Source of the DNA: JBGSUZ01 sp963677505
Lineage (GTDB): Bacteria > Bacillota > Clostridia > Peptostreptococcales > Acidaminobacteraceae
Direction of reading: 5' to 3'
Length of the DNA stretch: 64,000 nucleotides
Assembly (NCBI GenBank): GCA_963677505.2
Contig: CAXXWB010000036.1
Coordinates: 1-64,000 of the forward strand
In this document: positions 27,856-36,905 of the stretch, one piece after another
Numbering within the stretch: the stretch's first letter is position 1
Layout of the letters: each line of letters starts with the position of its first letter
Notes under the pieces: model-generated
The model's input: the letters and a program-made list of their open reading frames with translations, nothing else
Database searches by the model: none
Told to the model about the DNA's origin: nothing
Position numbers and translations under genes: made by a program

Positions 27856-28327
27856 TTATTCTCTAAGCGTTGCCGTCAACCTAGAAGGATTCTCTAAGCT
27901 GTCAAAAACATCGTCTATAGAAGTAAAAAAGATATCTGCATCTTTTAAAGCCTTTTGAGATAAACCCTCTTTACCAATCACAGCTATGCTGAGCATAGCT
28001 TCTCTAAGCATTTTGCCGTCATTACTACCGTTGCCTACTGCAATACAGCGGTCTGAACCCAAGGCTTGAATGTACTTTTCTTTTTCGTCAGTTCCTCTTT
28101 CAGCATTTAAAACTGCCACTTGAACCGGTAAATGATTTAGTTGCGCTGCGACAGTCCCATAGGTGTCCATGGTAATCACATGAACCTCCATTTTTTTTGC
28201 ATAGGGATATCAATCTATTTTCAATCTTAGGCGTAATCACGCCGTCTGTCGCCAAAGTACCATTGAAATCAAATACAATATGTTTAAAGATAAATTGTCC
28301 TAAAGCAGGAATTTTAATTTCTAACAT
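27856..28327 (-). CDS. Small HAD-family protein, soluble P-type ATPase-like (one frameshift)
   Basis: HAD-fold phosphatase-like protein of about 156 residues once joined. Motif I reads FDFNGTLATDG, motif II region HVITMDTYGT, and the C-terminal motif IAVGNGSNDGKML carries the metal-binding acidic residue. This resembles the free-standing P-domain group of P-type ATPases. It is split by an extra A in the eight-A run (28191-28198 on the plus strand); dropping one gives SLCKKMEVHVITMD. GGAGG lies before the ATG at 28327. Substrate unknown. Confidence 0.85.
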
Positions 28328-28512
28328 AATCCGACCTCCTGAAAGGGGCATTGATGGACCAACTGTTTTTATGCCTTCAATATTATTATATCACGAATTT
28401 TCCTTCCAATCGAATCCAATCAAACTTCTTGTCCCACTGCTCAACTATGGGTTTGATTCTCTTTTCAAAGGATATAAATAAACCATAACACGACATATAA
28501 GGAGGTCTGCTT

Positions 28513-29251
28513 ATGTCTGCTGGTAAAGTACTCGTAATCCTTCCTAGTTCACGATTTTTAAAATTCAATCCGAACCACGCTTGTATGGTGGGTTATCATC
28601 TTAAGGAGCTTGCCGTTCCTGTGAAAATTCTCAAACAAAATGACTATCAGGTTATCTTTGCAACCCCTAATGGTGAAACGCCTTTCATAGACCCTAACTC
28701 ATTATGCGATGTCAATGAAGATGAGCGTCTTTTCTACGAACATTTAATTGAGGACAATACTCAACTCCTCCTGCCTCTCAGTTTAGATAAGATGACAGAA
28801 GAATTTCTTGGCACCGTAGATGGTCTCCTAATTCCAGGAGGATACGCCACCTTAGTAGACTTCTGGAAAGAAGCCACCATTAAGCATATTTTAAAACACA
28901 TGCATCGCCACTGTAAACCTACAGCTGCCATTGGGCATGGCGCCATTGCCTTAGCCTACGACTTAAAATCCGATGAAACCTGGGCCTACGAAGATTATCA
29001 AATGACTTGTACCCCAGAATCAGTGGACCGCCTCAGGGAGTCTGAGATTTTTGCAGGAGAACCGTTACTACGTGTTAGCGAGCTTTTGGAAAAAAATGGG
29101 GGCACTGGTCTTATTCGATGAGTTTCCAGATAAAGGATTTATCATGGAAGACCATGAACTTATTACAGGTCAAGACCCTAGTTCGTCTAAACCTGTAGCC
29201 CTTTCACTCATCGGAAAACTCAACCGCTATCAGAAATGTCGTTCTTGCTAG
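28513..29251 (+). CDS. DJ-1/PfpI-like protein without the nucleophile cysteine (one frameshift)
   Basis: DJ-1/ThiJ/PfpI-fold protein, about 245 residues after joining. LVILPSSRFL, VIFATPNGETPFIDPNS and GLLIPGGYATLVDFW match the Hsp31-like branch. The nucleophile elbow that normally reads (A/I)CHG is AAIGHGAIAL, so Gly141 (GGG at 28933-28935) stands where Cys is expected. The frame breaks at a seven-A run (29090-29096); removing one A gives LLEKMGALVLFDEFPDKGF and the normal end. GGAGG precedes the ATG. Function uncertain; a non-catalytic or altered role is possible. Confidence 0.8.
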
Positions 29252-29274
29252 ATCTTAGAAAATTACATTTGCGA

Positions 29275-29325
29275 AAGGGGATTGTAAACCTGTTTTTATA
29301 TACAGGTTTACAATCCCCTTCTTTT
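29275..29325 (+). terminator. Hairpin after the DJ-1-like gene, overlapping the biotin operator
   Basis: Perfect 19-bp arms, AAGGGGATTGTAAACCTGT (29275-29293) and its complement (29302-29320), followed by CTTTTC. It could end transcription of the DJ-1-like gene. The same palindrome contains the BirA operator, so the termination role is less sure than the operator role. Confidence 0.5.
29282..29313. promoter_or_regulatory. BirA operator upstream of bioB
   Basis: TTGTAAACC (29282-29290), 14 bases, GGTTTACAA (29305-29313). This matches the known BirA biotin-repressor consensus TTGTAAACC-N14-16-GGTTTACAA exactly. The right half overlaps the predicted bioB -35 box, so holo-BirA binding would block polymerase when biotin-AMP is plentiful. 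Confidence 0.9.
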
Positions 29326-29335
29326 CTATTATGCT
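29307..29335 (+). promoter_or_regulatory. bioB promoter
   Basis: TTTACA (29307-29312), 17 bases, TATGCT (29330-29335), about 50 bases before the bioB ATG. Its -35 lies inside the right half of the BirA operator. Confidence 0.65.
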
Positions 29336-29385
29336 TATTAAAGGTTATTATTTTACTCTAGAGTACTTACCGATAAGGAGTTATT

Positions 29386-30399
29386 ATGTCCATTACCCAA
29401 CCCAATCCAACACTCTTAGACGATTTAAATGAACTTCAATCTAAAATTATCAGCGGTTATACCCTTAGTCGTGAAGAGGCTGTGTCCTTAGTTGCCATTT
29501 CATATGACAGCCCTCAGTTCAAAGATCTTTTGTCCTTAGCCGATGGGATCCGCTGTCATTTCCTTGGCAATAACATTGAACTTTGTAGCATTATCAATGC
29601 AAAAAGTGGCAAATGCACAGAAAACTGCAAATTCTGCGCTCAATCTGCCCACTACGATACAGAAGTTGAAACTTATGAACTTTTAGCCTACCAGCCTATC
29701 TTGGAAATGGCAAAAGAAAACGAAGCCGCAGGAATTCACCGCTTTTCTTTGGTCATGAGCGGTCGTGGCATTGAGAAGGATGACCTTGTGAAAACCCTTC
29801 AGCATTATCTTCGCCTCAGCAGAGACAGTTCCATCTCCCTGTGTGCTTCTTTAGGCATTATGACCGAAGAAGGACTTAGGGCCCTTAAAGCGGCTGGGGT
29901 AAAAATGTACCATCACAATTTGGAGTCCAGTCAGAATTTTTACAATACCCTTTGCACCACCCACAGTTATCAAGAGCGACTAGATACCCTTAAAGCCGCA
30001 AAAAGTGCAGGACTTAGTCTTTGCTCTGGTGGAATCATTGGTATGGGAGAAACTTGGGACGACCGCCTGGACATGATATTCACCCTAAGAGATTTAGAAG
30101 CCGTCTCTGTGCCTGTCAATCTATTAAACCCTATTATAGGAACACCATTTGAAAACGTACCTAAACTCAGCCAGAATGAGATTCTTAAAACGATTGCCCT
30201 ATTCAGATGGATTCACCCAAGAGCAGACATTCGGCTAGGTGGGGGCCGCCACTTAATAGATCAGGCAGGTAGAAATGCTTTTACCAGTGGTGCCAGTGCC
30301 ACCATTACAGGAAACTACTTAACCACAACTGGGCAAGATATATCAGGGGATCTGGCGATGTTTAAGTCCCTTGGTCTTTCTACAAAAATTCGTAAATAA
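29386..30399 (+). CDS. bioB: Biotin synthase
   Basis: Radical SAM enzyme that inserts sulfur into dethiobiotin. The 337 residues have the 4Fe-4S/SAM cysteine motif CTENCKFC near residues 77-84, followed by AQSAHY, then GGIIGMGETWDDR and PLNP-like LLNPIIGTPFEN. AAGGAG precedes the ATG. No other biotin-synthesis gene is in the window; the upstream BirA operator gives biotin-dependent repression. Confidence 0.97.
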   Translation: MSITQPNPTLLDDLNELQSKIISGYTLSREEAVSLVAISYDSPQFKDLLSLADGIRCHFLGNNIELCSIINAKSGKCTENCKFCAQSAHYDTEVETYELLAYQPILEMAKENEAAGIHRFSLVMSGRGIEKDDLVKTLQHYLRLSRDSSISLCASLGIMTEEGLRALKAAGVKMYHHNLESSQNFYNTLCTTHSYQERLDTLKAAKSAGLSLCSGGIIGMGETWDDRLDMIFTLRDLEAVSVPVNLLNPIIGTPFENVPKLSQNEILKTIALFRWIHPRADIRLGGGRHLIDQAGRNAFTSGASATITGNYLTTTGQDISGDLAMFKSLGLSTKIRK

Positions 30400-30516
30400 A
30401 AAAAAATAAATGCTCATTTTGAATATAATTATGGTTTTAGGGTATATATGCAATAACATAACATATTATGAATTTTTGCAGAATACCTGCCTACCTATAA
30501 AAAAGGAGTGAGCTTT

Positions 30517-30819
30517 ATGAAAATCACTTTAAGCCCTGAAGTAGAAGAATATCTCCGCAATAAACATAAGGAAGTCGTAGAAGTTTTCGTTGAAAGAACT
30601 TACTACACCCATATGATGGAGAGCATAGCCCATACTGAAATTAAATATGGCGCTCCAAAATCAGCTGTACAAGATCAGTTTACACTTTTCGAAGTAGATG
30701 GTTTCAAAATTTATATTGCTAATGAATTACTCGACGAAAAACAAGATATCTTCTTCCACCTTGACAAATTCTTAGGTATCAAATACGTCGAAGTTGACGG
30801 CGTAAAACTTCACCACTAA
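30517..30819 (+). CDS. Uncharacterised 100-residue protein
   Basis: Small acidic protein starting MKITLSPEVEEYLRNK. I use the ATG at 30517, behind AAAAGGAG; an in-frame GTG three codons earlier overlaps that site. The alternating beta-strand pattern and the ending FLGIKYVEVDGVKL recall small HesB/IscA-related proteins of Clostridia, but no cysteines are present, so an iron-sulfur role cannot be claimed. It is a single gene with a strong terminator, 117 bases after bioB. Confidence 0.7.
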   Translation: MKITLSPEVEEYLRNKHKEVVEVFVERTYYTHMMESIAHTEIKYGAPKSAVQDQFTLFEVDGFKIYIANELLDEKQDIFFHLDKFLGIKYVEVDGVKLHH

Positions 30820-30840
30820 TGCCATAAAATTTCTAAACCG

Positions 30841-30887
30841 CCCTAGGTCTGGTATTTTTTAAAATACCAGACCTAGGGTATTTTTTT
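30841..30887 (+). terminator. Strong terminator after the 100-residue protein gene
   Basis: Perfect 18-bp arms CCCTAGGTCTGGTATTTT and complement (30841-30858, 30861-30878), then a run of T. Confidence 0.9.
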
Positions 30888-30924
30888 GTCCAATATCTAT
30901 TAGATAAATTCCTAATAAGCACAT

Positions 30925-30963
30925 AAAAAAACGGGTCACCCCGACATAATGTCGAAATGACCC
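30925..30963 (-). terminator. Terminator after nifJ
   Basis: CGGGTCA / TGACCCG outer stem with an inner CGACATAATGTCG hairpin (30932-30963), followed by TTTTTTT on the minus strand. Confidence 0.85.
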
Positions 30964-31003
30964 GAATTGTAAGTTATTTAGAAAGGTTAGTTTGGAATTC
31001 TAA

Positions 31004-34000
31004 TTAGTATTCCATGTTAGCCATTCTTACATAGCCTTTGTATCTATCAGCAGCTTCAGCAGCAGCTCTTGCATAAAGTGCATCCGCAATTTCTGGGAAC
31101 TCATGTTTAAGAGTTGTGTAACGTGCTTCGCCCATGATAAATGTATTGAAGTCTGTAGAAGGTTCTTTAGAATCTAAGACAAATGGATTCTTACCTTGCT
31201 CTTTAAGCTCAGGGTTGAATCTCCATAAATGCCAGTAACCTGACTCAACGGCTTCCTTAGTTCTGTTTTGTGTTCTTCCCATACCTTCTTTGAGGCCGTG
31301 GTTGATACAAGGTGCATATGCGATGATGAGTGATGGACCATCATATGCTTCCGCTTCAAGAAGAGCCTTCATGAATTGGTTTTTATCAGCGCCCATAGCA
31401 ACTTGTGCAACGTATACGTAACCGTAAGTTGCAGCAATCATACCAAGGTCTTTTTTCTTTATTTTTTTACCAGAAGCAGCAAACTTAGCAACCGCTGCTG
31501 TTGGTGTAGATTTAGAAGATTGGCCACCAGTGTTTGAGTAAACTTCTGTATCGAATACAAGTACGTTTACATTTTCACCTGATGCAAGAACGTGGTCAAG
31601 ACCGCCGAAGCCGATATCATACGCCCAACCATCACCACCAAGAATCCATTGTGATTGCTTGATGAGGTAGTCTTTGTTGTTTTTGAAGAATGTAAGAAGC
31701 TCAGCAGCTTTACCATCTGCTTTAGTATCTAACACTTTAAGAACTTCTGGAGCAACTGCTTTAGAAGCAGTACCATCGTTCATGCCTGCAAGCCATTTTG
31801 TCATTGCAGCAGTTACTTCTGCAGAAACATTAAGACCAACAAGTTCATTAGCAGCATCTGCTAATTGTGTTCTGATTGCATTTACGCCAAGAGTCATACC
31901 TAAACCGAACTCAGCATTATCTTCGAAGAGTGAGTTTGCCCAAGCAGGACCTTTGCCTTCTGCATTCTTAGTGTAAGGTGTTGCAGGAGCCGAACCACCC
32001 CAGATTGAAGAACAGCCTGTTGCATTGGCAATCATCATTCTGTCACCAAAGAGTTGTGTAACCACTTTGATGTAAGGTGTTTCACCACAACCTGCGCAAG
32101 CGCCTGAGAACTCGAAGAGTGGTTGTGCGAATTGGCTACCTTTAACTGTGTTAAGCGGCATGAAGCCATCTTTAACAGGAAGTGTTACAAGGTAATCCCA
32201 GTTTGGAATTTCAGTAGCTACTTGTGTTGCTAACGATTCCATAACTAAAGCTTTGTTTTTAGCAGGACAGATGTCAGCACAGTTACCACAACCAGCACAG
32301 TCAAGTGGCGTCACTTGCATTTTGTATTGGAGGTGTTCCATGCCTTTACCCATTGCTTTGATAGTCGCCATGCCAGCAGGTGCATTCTTCATTTCTTCTT
32401 CAGTTAATAAGAAAGGTCTGATTGCTGAGTGAGGACAAACAAATGAACATTGGTTACATTGGATACAGTTTTCTGGTTTCCAAGCTGGAACGTTTACAGC
32501 GATACCACGTTTTTCGTATGCTGCAGAACCTGCATCAAATGTACCGTCTTCTCTGCCGAGGAATGTAGAAACAGGAAGATCATCCCCTGCTTGTGCATTG
32601 ATTGGCATCAAGATTTTTGAAATGAACTCAGGAACTGCTTTAGCCGCTTCTGGAGCAGCATCTACTGCAGTAGCCCATGCAGCTGGAACTGTAACAGCAA
32701 CGAGTTTTTCGATACCGTAGTCAACTGCTTGGTAGTTCATGTTAACAATTTTATCGCCTTTTTTACCGTATGTTTTGTAGATAGATTCTTTAAGGTATTT
32801 AACTGCATCTTCCAACGGAATAACATCAGCCAACTTGAAGAATGCAGATTGCATGATCATGTTGATTCTGTTGCCAAGACCGATTTCTGTAGCAAGACCT
32901 GTACCGTCAAGTGTGAAGAATTTAATTTCGTTTTTAGCGATGTAGTTCTTCATTTTAGCAGGCAAGTTAGCTTCAACTTCTTCTTGGTTCCAAGTACAGT
33001 TAAGTACAAAAGTACCACCTTTTTTAAGGCCTTTAAGAAGATCGTATTGGTTAACATAAGATTGGTTGTGACAAGCAATATAATCTGCTTCATCAATCAA
33101 GTAAGTTGATTGAATTTTTTCTTTACCAAATCTTAAGTGAGATACAGTGATCCCGCCTGATTTTTTAGAATCGTATGAGAAGTAACCTTGTGCGTAAAGG
33201 TCAGTTTTGTCACCGATGATTTTGATCGCTGATTTGTTAGCACCAACTGTACCATCTGAGCCAAGACCCCAGAATTTACATCTTACTGTACCAGCTTTTT
33301 CAGCAACGATTTTGTCAGAAGAATCCAATGAAAGGTTAGTCACATCATCATTGATTGCGATTGTGAAACCGTTTTTAGGAGCAGCTGAAGCAAGGTTTGC
33401 ATATACAGCTTTGATTTCTGAAGGTGTTGTATCTTTTGAACCAAGACCGTATCTGCCGCCGATAATAACCGGTGCATTTTCTTGACCGTAGAAAGCACTT
33501 CTAATGTCAAGGTAAAGTGGTTCGCCTATAGCGCCTGGTTCTTTAGTTCTGTCAAGAACAGCAATTTTCTTAACTGTTTTTGGCATAACTTCTAACATAT
33601 ATTCAGGAGCGAATGGTCTGTAAAGTCTTACTTTGATAAGACCAACTTTTTCGCCTCTAGCATTCAAGTAGTCAATTGTTTCTTCGATTGCTTCACAAAC
33701 AGAACCCATTGCGATGATGATGTTTTCAGCATCTGGTGCACCGTAGTAATTAAATGGCGCGTAATCTCTGCCAGTGATTTTGCTGATGTCTTTCATGTAA
33801 TCCGCTACAACTGCAGGAACTGCATCGTAGAAGCTGTTACAAGCTTCTCTAGCTTGGAAGAAGATATCAGGGTTTTGAGCAGTACCTCTTGTTACAGGAT
33901 GTTCTGGGCTGAGTGCACCATTTCTGAATGCGTTAAGAGCATCTCTGTCAACAAGTTTAGCAAACTCATCGTATTCGATTGTTTCGATTTTTTGAATTTC

Positions 34001-34537
34001 GTGTGATGTTCTGAAACCGTCAAAGAAGTGAACGAAAGGAATTCTTGATTTGATAGCAGCAAGGTGAGCTACACCACCAAGGTCCATAACTTCTTGAACT
34101 GAACTAGATGCCAACAATGCAAAACCAGTTTGTCTTGCTGCCATAACGTCTGAATGATCGCCAAAGATGTTAAGTGCGTGTGAAGATACACAACGTGCTG
34201 ATACGTGGAATACGCCTGGAAGAAGCTCACCAGCAATTTTGTACATGTTAGGAATCATAAGGAGAAGACCTTGTGAAGCCGTAAATGTAGTTGTTAAAGC
34301 ACCAGCTTGAAGTGAACCGTGAACTGCACCAGCAGCACCTGCTTCTGATTGAAGCTCAGTTACTTGAACTTCTTGACCGAAGATATTCTTTTTGCCGTAA
34401 GCAGCCCATTCGTCTACGAGTTCTGCCATTGTTGATGATGGGGTAATAGGATAAATTGCTGCAACGTCTGTAAATGCATAAGAAACGTATGCGGCAGCCG
34501 TATTACCATCCATGGTTTTCATTACTTTTTTAGCCAT
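31004..34537 (-). CDS. nifJ: Pyruvate:ferredoxin (flavodoxin) oxidoreductase, single-chain
   Basis: Oxidises pyruvate to acetyl-CoA and CO2 and reduces ferredoxin, the central step of clostridial fermentation. The 1177 residues hold all domains in one chain: N-terminal pyruvate-binding domain (YPITPSSTMAE), middle and gamma domains, two 4Fe-4S motifs CIQCNQCSFVC (about 690) and CAGCGNCADIC (about 745), and the C-terminal TPP domain with GACAGCGETPY, GCSSIWGG and GDGWAYDIG...NTGGQ. The ATG at 34535-34537 has AGGAGG upstream; ten extra codons of open frame precede it. It is monocistronic, with its own promoter and terminator. Confidence 0.98.
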   Translation of the reverse strand: MAKKVMKTMDGNTAAAYVSYAFTDVAAIYPITPSSTMAELVDEWAAYGKKNIFGQEVQVTELQSEAGAAGAVHGSLQAGALTTTFTASQGLLLMIPNMYKIAGELLPGVFHVSARCVSSHALNIFGDHSDVMAARQTGFALLASSSVQEVMDLGGVAHLAAIKSRIPFVHFFDGFRTSHEIQKIETIEYDEFAKLVDRDALNAFRNGALSPEHPVTRGTAQNPDIFFQAREACNSFYDAVPAVVADYMKDISKITGRDYAPFNYYGAPDAENIIIAMGSVCEAIEETIDYLNARGEKVGLIKVRLYRPFAPEYMLEVMPKTVKKIAVLDRTKEPGAIGEPLYLDIRSAFYGQENAPVIIGGRYGLGSKDTTPSEIKAVYANLASAAPKNGFTIAINDDVTNLSLDSSDKIVAEKAGTVRCKFWGLGSDGTVGANKSAIKIIGDKTDLYAQGYFSYDSKKSGGITVSHLRFGKEKIQSTYLIDEADYIACHNQSYVNQYDLLKGLKKGGTFVLNCTWNQEEVEANLPAKMKNYIAKNEIKFFTLDGTGLATEIGLGNRINMIMQSAFFKLADVIPLEDAVKYLKESIYKTYGKKGDKIVNMNYQAVDYGIEKLVAVTVPAAWATAVDAAPEAAKAVPEFISKILMPINAQAGDDLPVSTFLGREDGTFDAGSAAYEKRGIAVNVPAWKPENCIQCNQCSFVCPHSAIRPFLLTEEEMKNAPAGMATIKAMGKGMEHLQYKMQVTPLDCAGCGNCADICPAKNKALVMESLATQVATEIPNWDYLVTLPVKDGFMPLNTVKGSQFAQPLFEFSGACAGCGETPYIKVVTQLFGDRMMIANATGCSSIWGGSAPATPYTKNAEGKGPAWANSLFEDNAEFGLGMTLGVNAIRTQLADAANELVGLNVSAEVTAAMTKWLAGMNDGTASKAVAPEVLKVLDTKADGKAAELLTFFKNNKDYLIKQSQWILGGDGWAYDIGFGGLDHVLASGENVNVLVFDTEVYSNTGGQSSKSTPTAAVAKFAASGKKIKKKDLGMIAATYGYVYVAQVAMGADKNQFMKALLEAEAYDGPSLIIAYAPCINHGLKEGMGRTQNRTKEAVESGYWHLWRFNPELKEQGKNPFVLDSKEPSTDFNTFIMGEARYTTLKHEFPEIADALYARAAAEAADRYKGYVRMANMEY

Positions 34538-34574
34538 CGAATATTTGCCTCCTAACCTAGTTTTCATTACACCT

Positions 34575-34627
34575 ATTTTGTATACCGTTTACAAGCTAAG
34601 TATAGTATACAATATACACTTCGTCAA
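34575..34627 (-). promoter_or_regulatory. nifJ promoter with GTATAC operator-like sites
   Basis: The minus strand has TTGACG (34622-34627), 17 bases, TATACT (34599-34604): a near-consensus sigma-A promoter starting near 34592. Two GTATAC palindromes flank it, at 34605-34610 (touching the -10) and 34580-34585 (just past the start). A third lies further upstream at 34732-34737 in TTGTGTATACAAAA. TTGTATACCGTTTACAA (34579-34595) is a near-perfect 17-bp inverted repeat. Such spacing is typical of repressor operators; GntR/FadR-type regulators like TGTATACA-style sites, but the regulator is unknown. Confidence 0.65.
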
Positions 34628-34792
34628 TCACTATGTGTACTGGCATACAATTGTTAATTTTAACCCAATCCATTCACTTGAACCTTTACATGCCAATTTC
34701 TTTGTGTAAATACTGTAGATTTTCCGATTGTGTATACAAAATACGATTGTTTTTTTATAAATACTCACAGAACTCTATAAATTGAGCTTTTT

Positions 34793-35950
34793 TTAAATTA
34801 AAGCCTTGCTTTTTAAACTTTTTTCGATAAAGGTTTCCCTTAAGCCAAAGGTATTTTTGAAGTTATTAAACGCATTCCAAGAAGTAGGTGCTTCTCCTTT
34901 ATAGGCTCTGATCATGACGTTTTTAGGGGTATGGGTCATATCAATAAACTCTAGCATTTGAACCTCATAACCTAATGCCTCCAAAGCTAGACCTCTAAGA
35001 GAATCCGTGACCAGACTGTTCATTTTATCTCTTAATATGCCATGCTTTAAAATAGGTTCTAAAGTCGGTTGACTCAGTTGTTTGAAAAATTCATGCTGAC
35101 AACAGGGTACGCTTAAAATTACACGCGCGCCCCACAACACAGCTTTCGCTAAAGCTTCGTCAGTGGCGTTATCACAGGCATGGAGCGTCACCACCATGTC
35201 AATTTGCCCTTCTTGATCAAAATCACGAATATCCCCTTCTATAAACTTAAGGCCTTTGTAATTCACATTTTGAGCGACTTCATTACAGTAGGCAATTACA
35301 TCGGTTTTAAGATCAAGTCCGATAATTTCCACATCAAAGCCCTTAACCTGAACCAAATAATGATAAAGGGCAAACGTAAGGTAGGCTTTTCCGCAGCCAA
35401 AGTCCAAGATACGAATTTTACGCCCTACGTTTAAAGAAGGAAGGCAATCTTCTACAAATTCTAAGAAGCGATTGAGCTGGCGAAACTTGTCGTATTTCTT
35501 CTTATAGACTTTTCCATTTTCGTCCATTACACCTAGGGCAATGAGATAATCTACAGCTTGTCCGTCTTCTAAAATATACTGTTTTTTTCTGTCATGCCCT
35601 GCCAATACCCTTATTTTCGTTGGAGATTGTCGCTTAACTGAAGCCTGTCCTTTTCGGTTAATCAGCAAATCATAGTCATAGCTTTGGGTATAGAGCTTCA
35701 AGCTTTTATAACCCCTTGATGCCCAGTCGGCCAATTTTAGGATTCCTTCTTCTGGTTTAAGATTCTCATGAAAAGCCTGAGGTCCTTTAAAACATTCAAA
35801 CTGTATGACCAATTCACTTTTTATCAGCAAAGGTTTTACCAATACACGCTCATAAGGTAAATCGTCTAAATTTCTAGATTGGGTCAGTACTGCCTCAATC
35901 AAATTGTCCTTTAGGTCCAGTTCGGCAATCAATTTTTCTATTGCAATCAT
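34793..35950 (-). CDS. SAM-dependent methyltransferase, Methyltransf_32-like
   Basis: 385 residues. The C-terminal two thirds is a Rossmann methyltransferase with the SAM motif ILDFGCGKAYLTFALYHYL (about 190) and the block TLHACDNATDEAL...SVPCCQHEF, characteristic of the Methyltransf_32 (METTL25/GSTCD-like) group. The N-terminal about 150 residues are less conserved. Substrate unknown, possibly RNA. It follows the SDR gene by 17 bases on the same strand and has a GGAGC-type ribosome binding site. Confidence 0.85.
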   Translation of the reverse strand: MIAIEKLIAELDLKDNLIEAVLTQSRNLDDLPYERVLVKPLLIKSELVIQFECFKGPQAFHENLKPEEGILKLADWASRGYKSLKLYTQSYDYDLLINRKGQASVKRQSPTKIRVLAGHDRKKQYILEDGQAVDYLIALGVMDENGKVYKKKYDKFRQLNRFLEFVEDCLPSLNVGRKIRILDFGCGKAYLTFALYHYLVQVKGFDVEIIGLDLKTDVIAYCNEVAQNVNYKGLKFIEGDIRDFDQEGQIDMVVTLHACDNATDEALAKAVLWGARVILSVPCCQHEFFKQLSQPTLEPILKHGILRDKMNSLVTDSLRGLALEALGYEVQMLEFIDMTHTPKNVMIRAYKGEAPTSWNAFNNFKNTFGLRETFIEKSLKSKALI

Positions 35951-35967
35951 AGGTGCTCCTTATCTAT

Positions 35968-36717
35968 TTATAAATAGTCTTTGACATTGACAAGAGCCCC
36001 TTGCACTACAGGTTCTTCAATCAATCGTTTAATAGCACCTGCCACCACTAATGGCGTAAGCAAATTGCCATTTTCTTTAAACTGCTTAAAGCGTTCTAAA
36101 TCTTTGAAGTCTTCTTCTGAAGAGGAGCGAATGGTGGACTGCATATCCGTGTCCATAATACCAGGTCCAAAGGATACTGCCAAAATGCCATCATCGCCTT
36201 CTTCAAGACCAATCACTCGGGTCATCATATCTACCGCCGCCTTTGAAGCGCAGTAAGACGTCCAGCCAAAGTAAGGACTTTTCCCTGCGCCCGATGAAAC
36301 CGTGATAATTCTTCGGTCGCAGTTAAGTTTTCTAAAGGCTTTTCCGAAGTGGCGGCTTAAAATCATAGGTGCTGTCACATTCAAATGGATGTTGGCCATA
36401 ATCAGTTCATCTTCTGCCTTATAAAAGGGCGCAATAGGTTCTACCCCTCCAGCGTTGTTTATTAAGACAATTTGCGTTGCGTCTGAAGAGCTAACTTGAC
36501 CCATAATTTTCTCTGCTGTTTGACTTAAAGTCCCTTCTAAACTAAGGTCTGCTTTAAAATCTACGACTTTGCCACCTTTTTCAATCACACTGAGTTTTTG
36601 CGCCTCGCTTAAACCCCTTCTGGATACTGAAATAAGCGTTGTATCTTCTGAGGCTAGCACTTGAAGGATTTCAGCCCCGAGGCCTTTGGATGCACCTGTT
36701 ACAATGTAATATTTCAT
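35968..36717 (-). CDS. Short-chain dehydrogenase/reductase
   Basis: 249-residue classical SDR with the cofactor motif TGASKGLG, NNAGG, catalytic Ser in VSSGAGK and the YxxxK motif YCASK. The start MKYYIVTGASKGLGAEI resembles YueD-type benzil/sepiapterin reductases of Bacillus, but the physiological substrate is unknown. GAGGA precedes the ATG. It forms a two-gene unit with the methyltransferase and diverges from the polysaccharide locus. Confidence 0.88.
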   Translation of the reverse strand: MKYYIVTGASKGLGAEILQVLASEDTTLISVSRRGLSEAQKLSVIEKGGKVVDFKADLSLEGTLSQTAEKIMGQVSSSDATQIVLINNAGGVEPIAPFYKAEDELIMANIHLNVTAPMILSRHFGKAFRKLNCDRRIITVSSGAGKSPYFGWTSYCASKAAVDMMTRVIGLEEGDDGILAVSFGPGIMDTDMQSTIRSSSEEDFKDLERFKQFKENGNLLTPLVVAGAIKRLIEEPVVQGALVNVKDYL

Positions 36718-36905
36718 GAGAAAATCCTCACTTTCCTTCTATTAATAATATGCGCCAATTACGACTTCATTTTGTCTGCTTAATATCCTTTATTCTATCA
36801 TACCCGCTGAACATACCAATAAAAAAAGAAAAACAACCCATGTGCTGAATGCTCTGTCATAAAAAAGGTATATACTTAAAAAAGACACTTTTGGAGGTAC
36901 ACCCT

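Noticed and set aside
28191..29096. A-rich runs at the HAD and DJ-1-like breaks as programmed ribosomal frameshift sites
   Set aside because: The same kind of break occurs in eleven unrelated genes, including C runs, without the stem-loops or upstream ribosome-binding stimulators expected of programmed sites. Random homopolymer errors explain all of them better.
34572..34610. Rex operator upstream of nifJ
   Set aside because: The repeats are GTATAC-centred and do not match the TTGTTAANNNNTTAACAA pattern.
34512..34709. Short open frame on the plus strand over the nifJ promoter
   Set aside because: It overlaps the nifJ start and promoter, has no ribosome binding site and its translation resembles nothing.
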